A stretch of DNA of 7,781 bases. Origin: Bacillota bacterium (lineage in GTDB: Bacteria > Bacillota > Clostridia > Clostridiales > Clostridiaceae). Shown in pieces: positions 1-6,335 of the stretch. Numbering within the stretch: position 1 is the first letter of the stretch; every line of letters begins with the position of its first letter. Location: NCBI GenBank assembly GCA_023417975.1, contig JAEZDX010000128.1:1-7781 (forward strand), read 5' to 3'. The notes beneath the pieces are model-generated. The model saw only the letters and a program-made list of their open reading frames with translations, ran no database searches and had not been told where the DNA came from. The position numbers and the translations under genes were made by a program.

Positions 1-469
1 ATACAACAACATAAGGTACCTCAGAGCCATTAATCTTAACATATGCCTGATATAAGTCACCTTGTAAATATTCTAATCTGACAACGCTTTTGCCATAGCT
101 GTCATATAAATCTTTTTTAAATAACTCCTTCCAATCACTAGGAATAGGTGCATTATAAGTCATATACCTTGCAAAGCTCCTCAAATCCTGGCCATTGCCG
201 CCATTAGCTTTATACTTCTTATATAGACTTACAATATCAACTTTATCCAGGAAGGTTTTACTCCAATTAAATTTGTCTGCTTCCGGTCTGTTGCCTTGAC
301 CGCTAGTAATATAAGTCTTTACCTTTTCAGTAACATTTTTTTCTGTAATACCTTGTTGGTAAACAGCCGTTTTTGAATTGATTCCGACAGATGCTTGTGT
401 ATATACAGAACTACTTAGTGTTAGTGCTAAGCATAATACTACGATTTTAATAAAATAGCTATATCTCAT
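1..469 (-). CDS. Exported protein of unknown function, C-terminus cut by window edge
   Basis: I do not recognise this protein. The frame is open from an ATG at 469 to the window edge and gives 156 residues without a stop, so the 3' end lies outside. The N-terminus is a clear Sec signal peptide: a short basic start (MRYSYFIK), a hydrophobic core of about residues 9-23, and a plausible signal peptidase I site after TQA (residue 26). The mature part is hydrophilic and rich in Lys, Tyr and Asn. It contains the stretch FNWSKTFLDKVDIVSLYKKY and a Gly/Asn-rich turn (NGGNGQ), with no cysteine and no membrane helix in what is visible. The start is supported by GGGAG 8 nt upstream, which overlaps the stop codon of the preceding reductase gene, so the two are probably translationally coupled. 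The product is likely secreted or cell-wall associated. The gene call is firm; the function is unknown. Confidence 0.85.
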   Translation of the reverse strand, partial: MRYSYFIKIVVLCLALTLSSSVYTQASVGINSKTAVYQQGITEKNVTEKVKTYITSGQGNRPEADKFNWSKTFLDKVDIVSLYKKYKANGGNGQDLRSFARYMTYNAPIPSDWKELFKKDLYDSYGKSVVRLEYLQGDLYQAYVKINGSEVPYVVV

Positions 470-481
470 GAAGCTCTCTCC

Positions 482-1012
482 CTACTTTAGTTCATAATGA
501 AGCTCCACAAATTGATTGAATGTTCTCGTGCCGATGAGCTTCAACTCCATTTCAAAATCCATTTTCTTGAACAGCGGGATTCCTCTGCCGATTATAGTTG
601 GAGCAACAGTAATGAAAAACTCATCCACCAATTTTTCTTTAATAAAATAGTGCAGCAGTTCTCCGCCTCCTACAATCCAAATATCCTTTCCCTCTGACTT
701 CTTCAGCTTGTTTGTAAAGCTTGCTGTGTCCTCATCAACGAATTCAACATTTTCATTTTTCCCCTTCAAGGACCTTGAAAAAACGTAGCACTTCTGCTGC
801 TTGTAAGGGAAATCGCCGTTTTCCTTATCCATCACCCAATCATAAGTTCTTCTTCCCATTAATATAGTATCAATGTTTTCAATAAATTCAGAATAACCGT
901 TGTCGCCTTCACCTTCTACTTTGAAAAGCCACTCTAAAGAGTCCTCCTCCGTGGCTATGTATCCGTCCAAGCTTGTTGCTATGAATAAAACCAATTTTCT
1001 TTTAACGTCCAT
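482..1012 (-). CDS. RibD C-terminal/dihydrofolate reductase-like family reductase
   Basis: This 176-residue cytosolic protein belongs to the RibD_C/DHFR-like superfamily of small NAD(P)H-dependent reductases, similar in type to Bacillus YwjB and YyaP. It shows the family landmarks in order: a first beta strand and substrate loop LFIATSLDGYIA (residues 9-20), TILMGRRTYDWV (49-60), the strand YVFSRS (76-81), the cofactor-binding Gly-rich IWIVGGGELL (111-120), and EFFITVAPTIIGRGIPLF (131-148). Length is normal for a stand-alone member. There is no deaminase domain, so it is not a complete RibD, and it is probably not the housekeeping DHFR (FolA). Substrates of such stand-alone members are mostly unknown. 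It begins 45 nt after the kinase stop with no visible terminator between, and its stop is 12 nt before the exported-protein start. AAAGGGTGG lies 8 nt upstream of the ATG. Confidence 0.9.
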   Translation of the reverse strand: MDVKRKLVLFIATSLDGYIATEEDSLEWLFKVEGEGDNGYSEFIENIDTILMGRRTYDWVMDKENGDFPYKQQKCYVFSRSLKGKNENVEFVDEDTASFTNKLKKSEGKDIWIVGGGELLHYFIKEKLVDEFFITVAPTIIGRGIPLFKKMDFEMELKLIGTRTFNQFVELHYELK

Positions 1013-1057
1013 TTCCTTACCACCCTTTCTCTCATATATTTCCCAATTTAATAATAT

Positions 1058-2329
1058 CTATCTTAACACCAAAGTAAAACTCATGCCCTCACTTTCGCAT
1101 TGTGCAAAAATTTCTCCGTCCATCTTTTCCATTATTTTTTTGCATATATAAAGCCCTAAGCCGTTTCCAGGTTTGTCTTTTGCATTGCCGGCCCTGTAAA
1201 AGCTGTCAAAGATATGATTGAATTCATTCTGATTTATTGTTTCGCCGCTATTGAACACTTTAATGAGCTGGCAGTAATCCTCCTCGTAAAAAGATACTTT
1301 TATCTCCCTACCATCTCCATATTTAAAGGCGTTCTCTATAATATTGCCCATAACCTCAAAGGCCCTGTCCAGGTCACCATTAATTAATCTGTTACTATAG
1401 TTCTCAACTGTAAAAGCTATCATCTTCAAATCACATTTCTTCTTATAGGTTAATATAACCTTATCAATTAAATCCTTCAAGTAAAACTCACTGTTCTTAA
1501 CTTCAATTTCCAAAATGTCTTCACTGGAGGTTTTTATTATATCCTTTACGAAATTTTCTATCTCCAAAGACTTTTCACCTATTTGCCTTGCTGCAGCTAT
1601 CTTCTTTTCATCCGTATCATAAACCTCTTCTTCTATTACTTTGGCGTAGAGCTTAATGGTACTCAGCGGAGTTTGTATGTCATGTGAAATTGAAAGCAAT
1701 AAAAGCTTCTTTTCCTTTTCCAGCTTCAGCTCTTTAATTTTATGATAATCCAAATTTTCTCTAAGCATGTTGATACCCCAAACAAACTTACCGAAATACC
1801 TCTCTTTATTTTCCTTAATATCTTCCTTAAAATTGCCCTTTGACAATTCGTAGGGCATTTCACTGAGAGTATTGAAAGGCTTGAGGACTGAATGCCGCAC
1901 ATAAAATAACACCGAAAGCATCATAACCGCAAATATAAACAATATAACCTCTGCTTTTAATAACGCACCGCTGTCATAACTGCCGTCTGCATAATTAAAT
2001 CTCAAATAGCCTAATAAATTATCATCACGAAACCAAGGTTTAATCTCATATTCCAAACCATTTGCACTCTTATAAAACAAATCCGTGTCTTCTTTACTTA
2101 TCTTTTCAGACTGAGGGAAAAAGTCTACTGATTTTACATATTTATAGGATGCCAAATCAGGCCTAGTAAAGGATTTGCCCTCTACTAAGCCTGCATATAT
2201 TCTGTTTATCTCTACTTTATATTCACTGCCCGAGTTATTAGCCCGTCCTTGAAACAAGACGGAAAGTCCAAGGGAAGTAATCAAATACACCGCAATCAAA
2301 GCAGCTATTACTTTATCAAATTTCTTCAT
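1058..2329 (-). CDS. Sensor histidine kinase with extracellular sensing domain
   Basis: This 423-residue membrane kinase presumably phosphorylates the response regulator encoded just upstream. Membrane helix 1 is about residues 8-26 and helix 2 about 123-144, leaving an extracellular segment of nearly 100 residues that resembles no domain I can name. A linker (about 150-205, HAMP-like position) leads to the dimerisation helix with H-box SISHDIQTPLS (213-223, phosphoacceptor His216). The ATP-binding domain has an N-box around NIIENAFKYG (329-338, Asn333), an F-box FDSFYRA (374-380) and a G2 box GNGLGLYI (388-395). In the G1 box the usual Asp of DxG is Asn360 (VFNSGETI). The ATG overlaps the regulator's end by 14 nt, with a weak TAGG Shine-Dalgarno 8 nt upstream, which fits translational coupling. 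The large outer domain argues against the BceS intramembrane-sensing type, whose extracellular loop is very short. Confidence 0.95.
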   Translation of the reverse strand: MKKFDKVIAALIAVYLITSLGLSVLFQGRANNSGSEYKVEINRIYAGLVEGKSFTRPDLASYKYVKSVDFFPQSEKISKEDTDLFYKSANGLEYEIKPWFRDDNLLGYLRFNYADGSYDSGALLKAEVILFIFAVMMLSVLFYVRHSVLKPFNTLSEMPYELSKGNFKEDIKENKERYFGKFVWGINMLRENLDYHKIKELKLEKEKKLLLLSISHDIQTPLSTIKLYAKVIEEEVYDTDEKKIAAARQIGEKSLEIENFVKDIIKTSSEDILEIEVKNSEFYLKDLIDKVILTYKKKCDLKMIAFTVENYSNRLINGDLDRAFEVMGNIIENAFKYGDGREIKVSFYEEDYCQLIKVFNSGETINQNEFNHIFDSFYRAGNAKDKPGNGLGLYICKKIMEKMDGEIFAQCESEGMSFTLVLR

Positions 2330-2996
2330 ATTTATAGCCTACCCCCCAAAGCGTCACAATACGTTTAGGCTTTCTCGGATCTTCTTCAATCTTATCCCTT
2401 AGCATCTTTATATGCACCGTCAAAGTTTGGTCCTCACTAAAGCTGTCTGCTCCCCAAATTTTATTGAATATATAATCCTTTCTTAAGGTCTTGCCCGGAT
2501 TTTCCACCAGTAGAAGCAGCAGCTCGAACTCCTTTGAGGTCATATTCAACAGCTTTTTGCCAAGATACACTTCATTAGCACTTTTATTAATTGAAATAGC
2601 CCCTGAATTAATGATTGTACGTTTTTCTTTAAGCTCATAATTTCTCTTCATCAATGCAGTTACCTTGGCGCTTAAAATATCAACATCCACAGGCTTTTCA
2701 ATATAATCATCCGCACCAAGGGTAAAGCCGTTCATCTTGTCCTCTTTGTCGACTTTGGCACTCATTATTATAATTGGCGTATTATGATTTTTCCTTATGC
2801 ATGAGCATACTGTAAATCCATCAATGCCCGGAAGCATTATGTCCAAAAGCACAAGCTTTGCAGTATCCTTTTCAAGAAATTCCAAGGCCTTTTCCCCACT
2901 GTCTACATTTATAATGCTGAAGCCATCCTTTTTTAAAAAAGTGCAAATTAAAGCAGCAAGTTCCACATTATCTTCTACCAGCAGCAAATCTACCAT
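2316..2996 (-). CDS. OmpR/PhoB-family response regulator
   Basis: This 226-residue DNA-binding regulator is of standard length. The receiver domain (about 1-115) has the acidic pair Glu8-Asp9, phosphoacceptor Asp52 in LLDIMLPGIDG, the switch Ser79 (IIIMSA) and the invariant Lys101 (EKP). The winged-helix effector domain (about 128-226) has the typical NMTSKEFELLLLLVENPG entry, the recognition-helix region around DQTLTVHIKMLRDKIE, and the C-terminal wing TLWGVGYKY, all characteristic of OmpR/PhoB regulators. The start ATG follows the ATPase stop by one base, and its ribosome binding site (GGAGATGGGATGG) lies inside the ATPase gene, so translation is coupled. Its likely partner is the overlapping kinase, and its likely target is the promoter of this operon; the latter is inferred from organisation only. 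Confidence 0.96.
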   Translation of the reverse strand: MVDLLLVEDNVELAALICTFLKKDGFSIINVDSGEKALEFLEKDTAKLVLLDIMLPGIDGFTVCSCIRKNHNTPIIIMSAKVDKEDKMNGFTLGADDYIEKPVDVDILSAKVTALMKRNYELKEKRTIINSGAISINKSANEVYLGKKLLNMTSKEFELLLLLVENPGKTLRKDYIFNKIWGADSFSEDQTLTVHIKMLRDKIEEDPRKPKRIVTLWGVGYKYEEI

Positions 2997-2997
2997 A

Positions 2998-3759
2998 TTA
3001 CCATCCCATCTCCATTAACCAATTATTTACCTTTCTCTCTCTTTCCTTAAAACTGCTTTCCTCCACAAACTTTCCTAAAGCAATTTCACCTTTTATTACT
3101 CCGTCTTCAATATACATTATTCTATCGCATTTTGTTGCCACCTTCATATCATGGGTGACAAGCATGATGGTTGTACCGTCTTGGTTGATTCCGTTGAGCT
3201 CCTTCATAACTTCCCTGGAGTTTTGCTGATTTAAAGCCCCTGTAGGCTCATCCGCAAAAATCATCTTTGGAGAGTTAATTAAGCTTCTGCAAATACACGC
3301 TCTTTGAAGCTGCCCTCCGGAAACTTGGTTTATATCATTTTCAGCTATTTCACTTATGCCGAGCTTATGCATTAATGCCTTTGCCCTTTCATTAATTGCT
3401 TTCCTGTCCTTGCCTTTTTTAGACTGATATGCAGGTAATATAATATTATCATATATTGACAGATTTTTTAACATATGCATCTGCTGAAAAATAAAGCCCA
3501 TTTCGTCAAGTCTTAAATCGCTTATTTCATTTGCAGTAAGAGTATCCAATTCCTTACCGAAATAATCCACCTTTCCTGCAGTCAAATTATCCATTCCGCT
3601 GGCAGTATAAAGAAGCGTTGATTTTCCCGAGCCGCTGGGGCCCATAATCGCTACCATTTCTCCTTCAAGAATTTCAAAGCTTACATTCCTTAAAACATTA
3701 TTTTGTATTTTATTTATAATATAGGTTTTACATAAATCCCTTACCTTTAATGAATTCAT
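2998..3759 (-). CDS. ABC transporter ATP-binding protein, MacB/LolD/BceA-like
   Basis: This 253-residue ATPase partners the large FtsX-type permease encoded 13 nt upstream. All nucleotide-binding motifs are present: Walker A GPSGSGKST (40-48), Q-loop in FIFQQ (Gln92), signature VSGGQLQRA (146-154), Walker B MIFADEP (166-172, catalytic Glu171) and H-switch VTHD (His203). The D-loop reads GALN rather than GALD. The C-terminal tail ending NNWLMEMGW follows the core; I recall similar tails in ATPases of this kind next to two-component systems, from memory only. The family powers mechanotransmission or extraction of lipids, peptides or antibiotics from the membrane rather than classical import. 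The start is supported by AAGGGAG, which overlaps the permease stop codon. Substrate cannot be read from the sequence; an antimicrobial or envelope-active compound is a reasonable guess. Confidence 0.95.
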   Translation of the reverse strand: MNSLKVRDLCKTYIINKIQNNVLRNVSFEILEGEMVAIMGPSGSGKSTLLYTASGMDNLTAGKVDYFGKELDTLTANEISDLRLDEMGFIFQQMHMLKNLSIYDNIILPAYQSKKGKDRKAINERAKALMHKLGISEIAENDINQVSGGQLQRACICRSLINSPKMIFADEPTGALNQQNSREVMKELNGINQDGTTIMLVTHDMKVATKCDRIMYIEDGVIKGEIALGKFVEESSFKERERKVNNWLMEMGW

Positions 3760-3772
3760 TTTTATTTCTCCC

Positions 3773-6145
3773 TTACTCCATATTATTTATTTCTTTCAAA
3801 TCTACCTTTTTAACAGCACCGGCACTCAAATATGCAATACAGGTAGTAACCACCAGCAATATAACCGGATACAACACATATACTTCCAAGGCTTTTACTT
3901 TTATCGTGATATTATGAACACCCATCACCGTAAATACCTTACCTATGCCCAGAGGACCAAGTATGTTGGACAATATAATTCCCAAAATAATTGCCGTTGC
4001 AAGAACTAAGCTTATTCTGGCGGACTGCCAAAATCTGATTGAGCAGTCTCTAAAGCCTACACTTTTAAGCATTGCAATTTCTCCTTTTTCCTTAGTAATG
4101 AAAATTTTCATCATTAAAATTGTGATTAGGGCATTAATACATATTACTATAAGAACTATTAAATTCTTCATAATATCAACTTGGTCTAAGGTACTTCCGG
4201 TATATTTCGAAATATATTCCTGTGAATCCTTAAAGGAGTAGCTTGGATAACTGGTCTTTAATTTATCTATCAGTACTTTGGGATCCTTGTTTTCCTGGAA
4301 ATTACCTTGAAAGGGGAATATGGATGCCAAATACTTAAAGTCTACATTCATTTTAGGACTTATTCTTACCGATTGTCCCATATTAGTCATACTTTCATAT
4401 AACCCGGTTACTATTAACTCCTTATTCTCTTTACCTATTTGTACATAAATTGTATCCCCTATTGATACCTTTAGCTTTTGGGCTACAATTTCGGTTAATG
4501 CCGCTTCGTTCTCTAGCTCCGGCATCTTCCCTTTCAGCATATTATAATTATTGTTATCACATTCTATAGATTGTAAGGCCATTAAAGGAAGAATGTTATC
4601 TTTATCCTTAGTATAAAATTTAAGTCTATACATTACTCCTCCATAAAGCTTCATGTCTATTCCACTGTTTTTAAAAGACTCACTGAGTGCTTCCATATCC
4701 TTTAAGTATTCTTCTTTACTGCTACCCGTAATGTATTTGTCCATTCTATCCGTTTCAATTAATACATCACTGTAATTCATACCGAATATTTTTATAATAC
4801 TTCCATCCTTAAAAGTATTTATTGTATTTAAAGGAATAATAATTAAAATTGTTCCTATACAGAAGGTTAGAATCAACACTGCATACCTCTTCATATTACT
4901 TAAAATATCATTTAAGGCAATAAAGGTAGGTACACTGCCGTTTTTATAATTTTTAAGCTTCAGTCTCCTGTTGCCTTTAAAGCTCTCCCCATTACTTCCA
5001 TTCCTTATTGCAGCTATAGCTGAAAACTTATTTAGCTTTCTTGTACATGTGTAGCAGAATATAAGAACTATTAACACTATAAAAACGGAGCATGCTATAT
5101 TAATAAATATATTTCCAGAGGAAGCTTCCATGAGAATATTGCTTTTAGGCTGCTTTAAGAATATATTGCCGAAGGGAAAGCTTGCTGCAAATCCTGCTGC
5201 TGCTCCCACTACAGTTATTCCAAGATATTTAATTAAATAGATTTTTTTAATATCAAAATTTTTCAGACCTATAGCCTTCATAATTCCTATCTCTTTAAAG
5301 TCATCCTGAAGGGTAAAAACTATTGTAAATCTTAATATTAAAAATGCAATTAGAATAAGACAAAAGCTTACAATAATTAAAACTCCTGAGGGCACCATAT
5401 CAAGAATAAATGTATTATTAATCATAGTCTTATCAAAGTTTATTATTGTATTACATGACAGGCTATTAAATTCCTTTTCCAATTTAACTGTATCCTGTGA
5501 CATTACATAGTAACTATTTACAGCTCCAGCTTGCTGTAAAGCTTTATAAGGTGCATAATCCTCCTCACTTATAATAACTCTCTTAATCTCCATCATACTT
5601 GAGCCGAAAATAGCGTCCTTTGTAAACTTCGCTATAGAAAATTCTTTTTTTACATTTCCCATTGTAATAATGACTTTATCCCCGATTTTTAAATTATTCT
5701 TACTTTTTTCAGCTGAAGAGAAAGCAATTTCTCCTTTTTTTAAATTGATTTCTTCTCCGCTATCATCAAGCAGCTTCCCATATTTCTTCGGCTGAGTTTG
5801 AAGCTGAATCTCTCCAAAGGGCTCAAAATCTTCAATACTTCCGTTTCTCTCCAACTTGATATTATCCTTGGATAGCATAGTGCTTCTGTCAATATCGTAG
5901 GATTTTATAGTTTTGGAAGTATTAAGCCAATTTTCTAGCTCCTCATTTTCTCCTCTGTCATATGCCGAAATAATGTAGTCCGGCGTTTTGGCTTTATCCA
6001 TAAAATAATCCACTGATTTTGATATTGCCATCAAATTATTCACACTGCTTGCTAAAAAGGTTGTTGCCAATATGATGAATATAAGAAGGATAATATTCAT
6101 AGATCTTTTTCGCCTAAAGTCCTTTTTCAGTATTCTAAAAAACAT
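3773..6145 (-). CDS. ABC transporter permease with two FtsX modules and two extracellular domains
   Basis: This 790-residue integral membrane protein is the first gene of the operon. By eye it has eight membrane helices, about 17-37, 251-277, 305-327, 346-366, 421-441, 660-684, 711-733 and 755-775. That gives two FtsX modules, each with one helix, a roughly 210-residue extracellular domain, then three helices. The internal duplication is visible in the cytoplasmic coupling segments KEIGIMKAIG (284-293) and GEIAMLKSVG (688-697), and in the MacB-core-like extracellular strands LKIGDKVIITMG (152-163) and VSIGDTIYVQIG (560-571). BceB permeases instead have ten helices and one large extracellular domain, so this is a different architecture closer to LolC/E or MacB-type duplicates. 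The start is secure, with GGGAGGT 6 nt upstream of the ATG. It presumably dimerises functionally through its two halves and is driven by the adjacent ATPase. Substrate is unknown. Confidence 0.93.
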   Translation of the reverse strand: MFFRILKKDFRRKRSMNIILLIFIILATTFLASSVNNLMAISKSVDYFMDKAKTPDYIISAYDRGENEELENWLNTSKTIKSYDIDRSTMLSKDNIKLERNGSIEDFEPFGEIQLQTQPKKYGKLLDDSGEEINLKKGEIAFSSAEKSKNNLKIGDKVIITMGNVKKEFSIAKFTKDAIFGSSMMEIKRVIISEEDYAPYKALQQAGAVNSYYVMSQDTVKLEKEFNSLSCNTIINFDKTMINNTFILDMVPSGVLIIVSFCLILIAFLILRFTIVFTLQDDFKEIGIMKAIGLKNFDIKKIYLIKYLGITVVGAAAGFAASFPFGNIFLKQPKSNILMEASSGNIFINIACSVFIVLIVLIFCYTCTRKLNKFSAIAAIRNGSNGESFKGNRRLKLKNYKNGSVPTFIALNDILSNMKRYAVLILTFCIGTILIIIPLNTINTFKDGSIIKIFGMNYSDVLIETDRMDKYITGSSKEEYLKDMEALSESFKNSGIDMKLYGGVMYRLKFYTKDKDNILPLMALQSIECDNNNYNMLKGKMPELENEAALTEIVAQKLKVSIGDTIYVQIGKENKELIVTGLYESMTNMGQSVRISPKMNVDFKYLASIFPFQGNFQENKDPKVLIDKLKTSYPSYSFKDSQEYISKYTGSTLDQVDIMKNLIVLIVICINALITILMMKIFITKEKGEIAMLKSVGFRDCSIRFWQSARISLVLATAIILGIILSNILGPLGIGKVFTVMGVHNITIKVKALEVYVLYPVILLVVTTCIAYLSAGAVKKVDLKEINNME

Positions 6146-6151
6146 ATTTTT

Positions 6152-6158
6152 ACCTCCC
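6152..6158 (-). promoter_or_regulatory. Strong ribosome binding site of the permease gene
   Basis: GGGAGGT is almost fully complementary to the 16S 3' end and lies 6 nt before the ATG at 6145. It fixes the start of the operon's first gene. Confidence 0.85.
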
Positions 6159-6171
6159 GGATGTTATTCAC

Positions 6172-6185
6172 TGTATGTTGATACA
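6172..6185 (-). promoter_or_regulatory. Perfect short dyad in permease leader (candidate operator)
   Basis: The sequence TGTAT-CAAC-ATACA is a perfect 5-bp inverted repeat with a 4-nt centre, placed between the putative transcription start and the ribosome binding site. An arm-N4-arm layout has been described for BceR-type regulators, but the arm sequence here has the opposite polarity to the TnACA-N4-TGTnA form I recall. It could be an operator, or a chance palindrome in AT-rich DNA. Confidence 0.25.
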
Positions 6186-6186
6186 T

Positions 6187-6209
6187 GACTTCAACTATTA
6201 CCTTGAGTC
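6187..6209 (-). promoter_or_regulatory. Imperfect inverted repeat at the putative transcription start
   Basis: On the minus strand GACTCAA (6209-6203) is mirrored by TTGAAGTC (6194-6187), with one extra base in the right arm and an 8-nt centre. It lies immediately downstream of the TATAAT at 6211-6216 and would cover the +1 site. A repressor site or a transcript 5' stem are both possible. Confidence 0.25.
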
Positions 6210-6210
6210 T

Positions 6211-6216
6211 ATTATA
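6211..6216 (-). promoter_or_regulatory. Putative -10 box of the permease-ATPase-regulator-kinase operon
   Basis: A perfect TATAAT lies about 65 nt upstream of the permease ATG and just downstream of the preceding terminator. At 17-nt spacing the -35 hexamer would be GGATTA (6239-6234), a very poor match to TTGACA, and spacings of 15, 16 or 18 nt give nothing better. This fits an activator-dependent promoter, probably under the operon's own response regulator; that last step is inference. Confidence 0.5.
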
Positions 6217-6246
6217 AAATTTCAATTATTAAATAATCCTTAAATC

Positions 6247-6281
6247 AAAAAAAGTGCCGTCCATTAAGGATTAGCACTTTT
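6247..6281 (-). terminator. Rho-independent terminator after the alcohol dehydrogenase gene
   Basis: Read on the minus strand, AAAAGTGC (6281-6274) pairs with GCACTTTT (6257-6250). The 16-nt interior can form a small further TCC/GGA stem, and the hairpin is followed by a run of seven T (6253-6247). It sits 55-85 nt after the dehydrogenase stop and separates the metabolic pair from the ABC/two-component operon. An A/T-rich flank on the other side makes it nearly symmetrical, but no plus-strand gene needs it. Confidence 0.82.
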
Positions 6282-6335
6282 CTTTTTTTATTGTATTTTC
6301 TTTTTACAGCAGTTTGAACTTAACCTTTCCAGCCT

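Noticed and set aside
431..442. Possible lipobox (VVLC) in the exported protein
   Set aside because: The Cys at residue 13 is in the middle of the hydrophobic core with more hydrophobic residues after it, and a normal signal peptidase I site (TQA) follows at residue 26.
497..697. Open frame of 66 codons on the plus strand
   Set aside because: It lies entirely antisense to the reductase gene, which has clear family motifs; the plus-strand translation shows no recognisable motif.
1013..1057. Possible terminator or operon break between kinase and reductase
   Set aside because: No stem-loop followed by a T run is visible in the 45-nt gap on the minus strand; AT-rich only.
900..1151. Open frame of 83 codons on the plus strand
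   Set aside because: It spans the 3' end of the kinase gene and the 5' end of the reductase gene in antisense; low-complexity Ser-rich translation with no family signature.
2342..2347. Run of six G (minus strand) near the regulator's 3' end, considered as a phase-variable or frameshift tract
   Set aside because: It encodes the conserved WGVG of the winged helix, is short for slippage, and both reading frames around it are intact.
2797..3018. Open frame of 73 codons on the plus strand
   Set aside because: It is antisense to the receiver domain of the response regulator; Ser/Lys-rich translation typical of reverse-complement shadows.
3945..4241. Open frame of 98 codons on the plus strand with hydrophobic stretches
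   Set aside because: The hydrophobic segments are antisense images of the permease's last helices.
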